This document shows positions 60,025-64,000 of a DNA stretch of 64,000 bases, in pieces. Source of the DNA: Streptomyces sp. A1136 (GTDB lineage: Bacteria; Actinomycetota; Actinomycetes; Streptomycetales; Streptomycetaceae); contig NZ_SSBJ01000003.1 of assembly GCF_004795055.1 (NCBI RefSeq), positions 1 through 64,000 on the forward strand, read 5' to 3'. The notes beneath the pieces were generated by a model, which ran no database searches, was not told the origin of the DNA, and saw nothing but the letters and a program-made list of their open reading frames with translations. Position numbers and translations under genes: made by a program. The stretch's first letter is position 1. Each line of letters begins with the position of its first letter.

Positions 60025-61215
60025 CTAGCGGCGGACGCGGGGCATGCCGAGGCCGATCCAGGAGATGATCTCGCGCTGGATCTCGTTGTTGCCGCCGCCG
60101 AAGGTGAAGATCACCGCGCTGCGGTAGCCCCGTTCGAGCTCGCCGTGCAGAACGGCGCCCGCGGAACCCTCCTTGAGTGAGCCGGCCGCGCCCACCACCT
60201 CCATCAGCCAGGCGTAGGCGTCCCGGCGGGCCTCCGAGCCGTAGACCTTGACAGCGGAGGCGTCCTGGGGGGTGAGGGTGCCGGACTGGACGGCGCCCAC
60301 CATCTGCCAGTTGAGGAGCTTCATCGCGTCCAGCCGCGCGTGGGTGCGGGCGAGGCGGGCGCGCACCCAGGAGAGGTCGATGACCCTGCGGCCGTCGGCG
60401 AGTTCGGTCTCCGCCGCCCAGCGCCGGACGTCGTGCAGGGCCCGGATGGCCATGGTGCCGTGGGCGGCGAGGGTGACGCGCTCGTGGTTGAGCTGGTTGG
60501 TGATCAGGCCCCAGCCCCTGTTCTCCCTGCCGACGCGTCGCCTCGCGGGCACCCGGACGTCCTCGTAATAGCCGGCCGTGGTGTCGTGCGAGGCGAGGGT
60601 GTTGATGAGGGTGCAGGAGTAGCCGGGGTCGGAGGTCGGGACCAGGAGCATGCTGATGCCCTTGTGGGCGGGGGCGTCGGGGTCGGTGCGGACCGCGAGC
60701 CAGACCCAGTCGGCCGTGTCGCCGTTGGTGGTCCAGATCTTCTGGCCGTTGACGACGTAGGTGCCGGTCTCCTCGTCGCCTTCGCGCACCGCCTTGCATT
60801 TGAGCGCGGCGAGGTCGGTGCCCGCGTCGGGTTCGCTGTAGCCGATGGCGAAGTCGATCTCGCCGGAGAGGATGCGGGGCAGGAAGTACGCCTTCTGTTC
60901 GTCCGTGCCGAACCGCATGAGGGTCGGCCCGACCGTGTTCAGCGCCATCAGCGGCAGCGGCACGACGGCCTGCGCGGCCTCGTCGAAGAAGATGAACTGG
61001 TCCATGGGCGACATCCCGCGCCCGCCGTACTCCTCGGGCCACCCGACCCCCAGCCAGCCGTCGGCCCCGAGGCGTCGGATGGTCTGGCGGTAGAAGCGCT
61101 TCTGGGCGGCGGGGTCCGCGTAGCGGGCGTAGACGTCCTGCGGAACCAACTCGGCGAAGTAGGCGCGCAGTTCGCTGCGCAACCGCTCCTGCTCAGGCGT
61201 GTATTCGAGGTGCAC
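60025..61215 (-). CDS. Acyl-CoA dehydrogenase (FadE26-like)
   Basis: A 396-residue acyl-CoA dehydrogenase: LEYTPEQERLRSELRAYFAE, GWPEEYGGRGMSPMDQFIFF, IGYSEPDAGTDLAALKCKAV (FAD loop), GQKIWTTNGDTADWVWLAV, RGWGLITNQLNHERVTLAAH, ending IFTFGGGNNEIQREIISWIG. The features follow FadE26 of the M. tuberculosis cholesterol regulon, which works only as a heterotetramer with FadE27 (ChsE4) on steroid C26-CoA. No FadE27-like gene is adjacent here. A KstR-type operator lies 46 bp upstream of the ATG. The gene stands apart from the other steroid-like genes by about 17 kb. Confidence 0.82.
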   Translation of the reverse strand: MHLEYTPEQERLRSELRAYFAELVPQDVYARYADPAAQKRFYRQTIRRLGADGWLGVGWPEEYGGRGMSPMDQFIFFDEAAQAVVPLPLMALNTVGPTLMRFGTDEQKAYFLPRILSGEIDFAIGYSEPDAGTDLAALKCKAVREGDEETGTYVVNGQKIWTTNGDTADWVWLAVRTDPDAPAHKGISMLLVPTSDPGYSCTLINTLASHDTTAGYYEDVRVPARRRVGRENRGWGLITNQLNHERVTLAAHGTMAIRALHDVRRWAAETELADGRRVIDLSWVRARLARTHARLDAMKLLNWQMVGAVQSGTLTPQDASAVKVYGSEARRDAYAWLMEVVGAAGSLKEGSAGAVLHGELERGYRSAVIFTFGGGNNEIQREIISWIGLGMPRVRR

Positions 61216-61260
61216 GGCCCCTCCGGGTGTCTCGCGGTCCGTCCGTCGGCGGGGGCAGAG

Positions 61261-61274
61261 TAGAACCTGTTACA
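61261..61274. promoter_or_regulatory. KstR-type operator upstream of the FadE26-like gene
   Basis: TAGAACCTGTTACA fits TnnAACnnGTTnnA exactly, as in the KstR regulon. It lies 46 bp before the ATG of the acyl-CoA dehydrogenase gene, in the promoter position. Confidence 0.65.
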
Positions 61275-61374
61275 AGAATCCGGAAGGGCGGCCGACCGGG
61301 CTTTCGCCGGGGAGCGGCCGCGGTCACCGTCGCGGGGCGGTGACCGCGGGCCGGCGGGCGGTCGCCCGGGGCCT

Positions 61375-62211
61375 TCAGTCGAGGGCGGCGATCATGGCCG
61401 CGGCCGTCGTCGCCATCGCGGCGCGGGCCGCCGTGAGGTACGGGCGGGGGTCGGCCGGGGTGAGGTGGGCGCGGATCGCCCCGGTCATGGCCACGTTCAA
61501 CGCGGTGCCGATGTTGACCTTGCGGATGCCTCCCGCGACGGCCGCCGCGAGTTCGGCGTCGGGGAGCCCGGAGGAACCGTGGAGGACGAGCGGGACCTCC
61601 ACCGCCTTGGCCAGGCGGGCCAGGAGCCCGTGGTCCAGGGAGGCCGTCCGGCTGGTCATGGCGTGGCTGCTGCCGATGGCGACGGCAAGCGCGTCCACCC
61701 CCGAGTCGGCGACGAACCGCCGCGCCTCGTCGGGGTCGGTACGGGCTCCCGGCGCGTGCGGGTCCGGCGGCGCCGCGCCGTCCTTGCCGCCGACCTCCCC
61801 GAGCTCCGCCTCGATCCACAGCCCGTTGGCGTGGGCCCAGTCGGCGGCGGAGCGGGTGGCCTCCAGGTTCTCGGCGTACGGCAGGTGCGCGGCGTCGTAC
61901 ATCACCGACCCGAAGCCCGCGTCGACGGCCTGACGCAACAGCTCGGAGCTCTTCACGTGGTCGAGGTGGAGTCCCACGGGCACCCCCGCGGCCTCGGCGC
62001 ACGCGGAAGCCGCCCGGGCGATGGGCAGCAGCCGGCCGGACCTGAACTTCACGGCGTTCTCGCTCAGTTGCAGGATGACCGGCAGGCCGACCCGCTCGGC
62101 GCCCTCGATGACCGCCTCGGCGTGCTCCAGCGTGATGATGTTGAAGGCGGCGACGGCTCGTCCGGCGGCCGCCGCCTCCGTCACGAGCGCGCCCGCCGGT
62201 ACGAGGCTCAT
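61375..62211 (-). CDS. Class II aldolase, GatY/KbaY/FbaA-type
   Basis: A 278-residue class II (zinc) ketose-bisphosphate aldolase: GRAVAAFNIITLEHAEAVIE, PVGLHLDHVKSSELLRQAVD (zinc histidine), FGSVMYDAAHLPYAENLEAT, IEAELGEVGGKDG, VPLVLHGSSGLPDAELAAAV and GIRKVNIGTALNVA (phosphate site). Together with a SIS isomerase and a DeoR/AgaR-type repressor this suggests tagatose-1,6-bisphosphate aldolase of an amino-sugar or galactitol pathway. The ATG at 62211 overlaps the isomerase stop (ATGA). Confidence 0.85.
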   Translation of the reverse strand: MSLVPAGALVTEAAAAGRAVAAFNIITLEHAEAVIEGAERVGLPVILQLSENAVKFRSGRLLPIARAASACAEAAGVPVGLHLDHVKSSELLRQAVDAGFGSVMYDAAHLPYAENLEATRSAADWAHANGLWIEAELGEVGGKDGAAPPDPHAPGARTDPDEARRFVADSGVDALAVAIGSSHAMTSRTASLDHGLLARLAKAVEVPLVLHGSSGLPDAELAAAVAGGIRKVNIGTALNVAMTGAIRAHLTPADPRPYLTAARAAMATTAAAMIAALD

Positions 62212-63110
62212 CGGACCGCCTCCTCGCCCGCCGTCAGGATCACGGAACGGGTCAAGTGCCGTGGCGCGTCCGGGTCGAGATCGCGATGGGCGGCGACGGC
62301 GAGGGCCAGCCGGTGGACCCGTACCAGTTCGGCGAGCGGGTCGAGCCGTCCGGCCACCCATGCGGCGCCGGTCGCCAGGACCTGTTCGGCGAGCCCCTCG
62401 GGCGTCTCGCCCAGGGACCACGTGACGGTTCCGGCTCCGGTGACGCTGATCGGTCCGTGCCGGTATTCCATCGCCGGGTAGGACTCGGCCCAGGAGAGCG
62501 AGGCCTCGCGCATCTTGAGCGCGGCCTCGTTCGCCAGGCCGACGGTCCAACCGCGCCCGAGGAAGGTGAACTGCCCCGACGTCTCCAGCCCTTGGGGCAG
62601 CGGCGCGGCGAGGGCGGTGCGGGCGTCCTCCACGACGGCCGGGCCGTGCGCGCCGAGGTGCGCGCGCAGCAGCGTCAGGGCCGTGGTGGCGAAGCGGGTC
62701 TGCACGACCGACCGCTCGTCGGCGAAGTCCAGTACGACGAGTTCGTCCGCGAGAGCCGTCACCGGGGTGGCCGGGTCGCCGATGACGGCGGTCGTCGCCA
62801 CCCCGGCGTCCCGCAGTCCGGCCAGCAGGTCGAGCACCTCGGTGGTCGTCCCGGACCGGGTCAGCGCCACGACCCGGTCGTAGCGCCGGTGGCGGGGGAA
62901 CTCCGAGGCGGGGAAGGCGTCGGTCTCGCCCTGTCCGGCTCCCTCGCGCAAGGCGGCGGCCGCCTGGGCCATGTAGTACGAGGTCCCGCATCCGACGATC
63001 GCGGTCCGCTCCCCCGGCCGCGGCAGCACCGCCCTTCGCGCCGGGGCCAGTTCGGCGGCCCGCTCCCAGCAGGCGGGTTGCGTGGCCAGCTCGTGCGCGA
63101 CGTGACTCAT
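62208..63110 (-). CDS. SIS-domain sugar-phosphate isomerase/deaminase (AgaS/GlmS-like)
   Basis: A 300-residue protein with two SIS domains: TAIVGCGTSYYMAQAAAALR (residues about 36-55), VVALTRSGTTTEVLDLLAGL with the phosphate-binding SGTT, then the second SIS unit ending AVEMRH-like YPAMEYRHGPISVTGAGTVT. It likely isomerises or deaminates an aminosugar phosphate, as AgaS does. GGGAG lies before ATG 63110. It is the first gene of the two-gene operon with the GatY-like aldolase and is divergent from a DeoR-type regulator. Confidence 0.85.
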   Translation of the reverse strand: MSHVAHELATQPACWERAAELAPARRAVLPRPGERTAIVGCGTSYYMAQAAAALREGAGQGETDAFPASEFPRHRRYDRVVALTRSGTTTEVLDLLAGLRDAGVATTAVIGDPATPVTALADELVVLDFADERSVVQTRFATTALTLLRAHLGAHGPAVVEDARTALAAPLPQGLETSGQFTFLGRGWTVGLANEAALKMREASLSWAESYPAMEYRHGPISVTGAGTVTWSLGETPEGLAEQVLATGAAWVAGRLDPLAELVRVHRLALAVAAHRDLDPDAPRHLTRSVILTAGEEAVR

Positions 63111-63263
63111 ACGGGCTCCCTGGAGCAGTGGGTCGACTGGTGCCTGCGTTTTCCTGCACGGTATCGGGCAGTTTCGCGCAACTTCAAGCATCCATCACTC
63201 GATCGCCTGGGTTAATCTCAAGCGGAGGGCCGACGGGCGGGCCGGGAAAGTGGGAGTGGGCTC

Positions 63264-64000
63264 ATGACCCGCAAGGAACGCTGGCAGAGACTGCTGGATC
63301 TGCTGGTCGAGCGGGGCGGGCTGGAGGTGGAGCCGGCCGCCGAACTCCTCGGCGTGTCCGCCGCGACCATCCGGCGCGACCTCGACCAGCTGGCCGAGCA
63401 ACAGATGCTGGTCCGTACGCGCGGTGGCGCCGTCCCGCACGGCGTCTCCTACGAACTCCCGTTGCGCTACCGCACCTCGCGCCGGGCCGCGGAGAAGGGC
63501 CGGATCAGCGAGGCGGTGGCAGCCCTGATCGCCCCCGGCGAGGTGATCGGCCTGACCGGCGGGACGACGACCACCGAGGTCGCCCGGGCCTTGGCCGCCC
63601 GCCCGGACCTCGCGACCGGCACGCCCGCCCTGACCGTGGTCACCAATGCCCTCAACATCGCGGGCGAGCTGGTGATCCGTCCCCAGTTCAAGATCGTGCT
63701 CACCGGCGGGGTGGCCCGGCCCCAGTCGTACGAACTGACCGGCCCCTTGGCGCAGCAGGTCCTGGGTCAGCTCAGCATGGACACCGCCGTCGTGGGGGTC
63801 GACGCCTTCGACCCGGCGGACGGCGCGGCGACCCGGCACGAGGACGAGGCCGCGATGAACCGTCTGCTGTGCGAGCGCGCCCGCCGGGTGGTGATCGCGG
63901 CCGACTCCAGCAAGTTGGGCGTGCGCGCCTTCGCCCGCATCTGCGCGACGGAGGCCGTGGACGTCCTGGTGACCGACACGGGTCTGCCGGAGGCGGTCGC
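63264..64000 (+). CDS. DeoR/GlpR (AgaR-like) transcriptional regulator, cut by the window end
   Basis: The first 245 residues of a DeoR-family repressor: RKERWQRLLDLLVERGGLEV, AAELLGVSAATIRRDLDQLA (helix-turn-helix, about 25-45), RTRGGAVPHGVSYELPLRYR, GLTGGTTTTEVARALA, TVVTNALNIAGELV, MDTAVVGVDAFDPADGAATR and VVIAADSSKLGVRAF. Family members have about 250-260 residues, so only the last few are missing. It is divergent from the SIS/GatY operon and presumably represses it until a sugar phosphate is bound. ATG at 63264 has GGGAG upstream. Confidence 0.88.
   Translation, partial: MTRKERWQRLLDLLVERGGLEVEPAAELLGVSAATIRRDLDQLAEQQMLVRTRGGAVPHGVSYELPLRYRTSRRAAEKGRISEAVAALIAPGEVIGLTGGTTTTEVARALAARPDLATGTPALTVVTNALNIAGELVIRPQFKIVLTGGVARPQSYELTGPLAQQVLGQLSMDTAVVGVDAFDPADGAATRHEDEAAMNRLLCERARRVVIAADSSKLGVRAFARICATEAVDVLVTDTGLPEAV

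Overview
The window is high-GC DNA from an actinomycete, almost certainly a Streptomyces or close relative. The evidence is extreme GC at third codon positions, frequent GTG starts, rare TTA codons, an NsdA-type developmental regulator, a DUF397 protein, a Streptomyces-type gas-vesicle cluster, and a bifunctional glycosyltransferase/TagF-like wall polymer protein. No rRNA, tRNA, insertion sequence or CRISPR array was seen. About 53 intact genes and two decayed gene regions are described.

Layout. 1-5.1 kb holds a sirtuin, a glyoxalase-fold protein and a large teichoic-acid-type polymerase. 5.3-7.5 kb is a minus-strand group of three Roadblock/LC7-like proteins and a PATAN/DUF4388-like protein with no GTPase beside them. 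7.75-14.6 kb is an IclR-type DNA-binding stub, a gas-vesicle operon in the order gvpO-A-F-G-J-L-S-K on the minus strand, two divergent low-complexity genes that probably correspond to gvpY/gvpZ, and a CsbD stress protein. 14.9-19.6 kb has two PucR-type regulators flanking a KimA-like permease. 20-25 kb holds a nickel-binding DUF4242 protein, a PAS-PP2C phosphatase, nsdA and a TTA-containing phosphotransferase.

25-35 kb, with outliers at 40.7-43.4 and 60-61.2 kb, carries genes resembling the mycobacterial cholesterol-degradation set. These are a Tat-signal KstD-like dehydrogenase, a tandem-OB-fold protein with two thiolase-like proteins (like Rv3521-3523), a divergent echA19/fadD19-like pair, an acyl-CoA synthetase with an IpdC-like flavin oxidoreductase, and a FadE26-like dehydrogenase. 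Two KstR-type operators (TnnAACnnGTTnnA) and one core-only match lie upstream of several of these genes. A second conserved 16-bp element occurs at three of the loci. 36-50 kb is mixed: PaaK, a BrkB-like membrane protein, an SDR, a ChaA-like antiporter, a serine hydrolase, a Ddn-type F420 enzyme, and an FAD desaturase coupled to a Ser/Thr kinase with TPR repeats.

50.6-52.4 kb has a class II glutamine amidotransferase and a divergent arsC/arsR pair. 52.5-60 kb is the most unusual block. Four minus-strand genes (two ATP-grasp ligases, an MFS transporter and a FemX/COG3146-like transferase) diverge from a HemN/HemW-like radical SAM gene coupled to a DUF1152 gene. It looks like a compact cluster for making and exporting an amino-acid-derived small molecule that I do not recognise. 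The window ends with a GatY-like aldolase, a SIS-domain sugar isomerase and the start of a divergent DeoR/AgaR-type repressor, an amino-sugar utilisation module.
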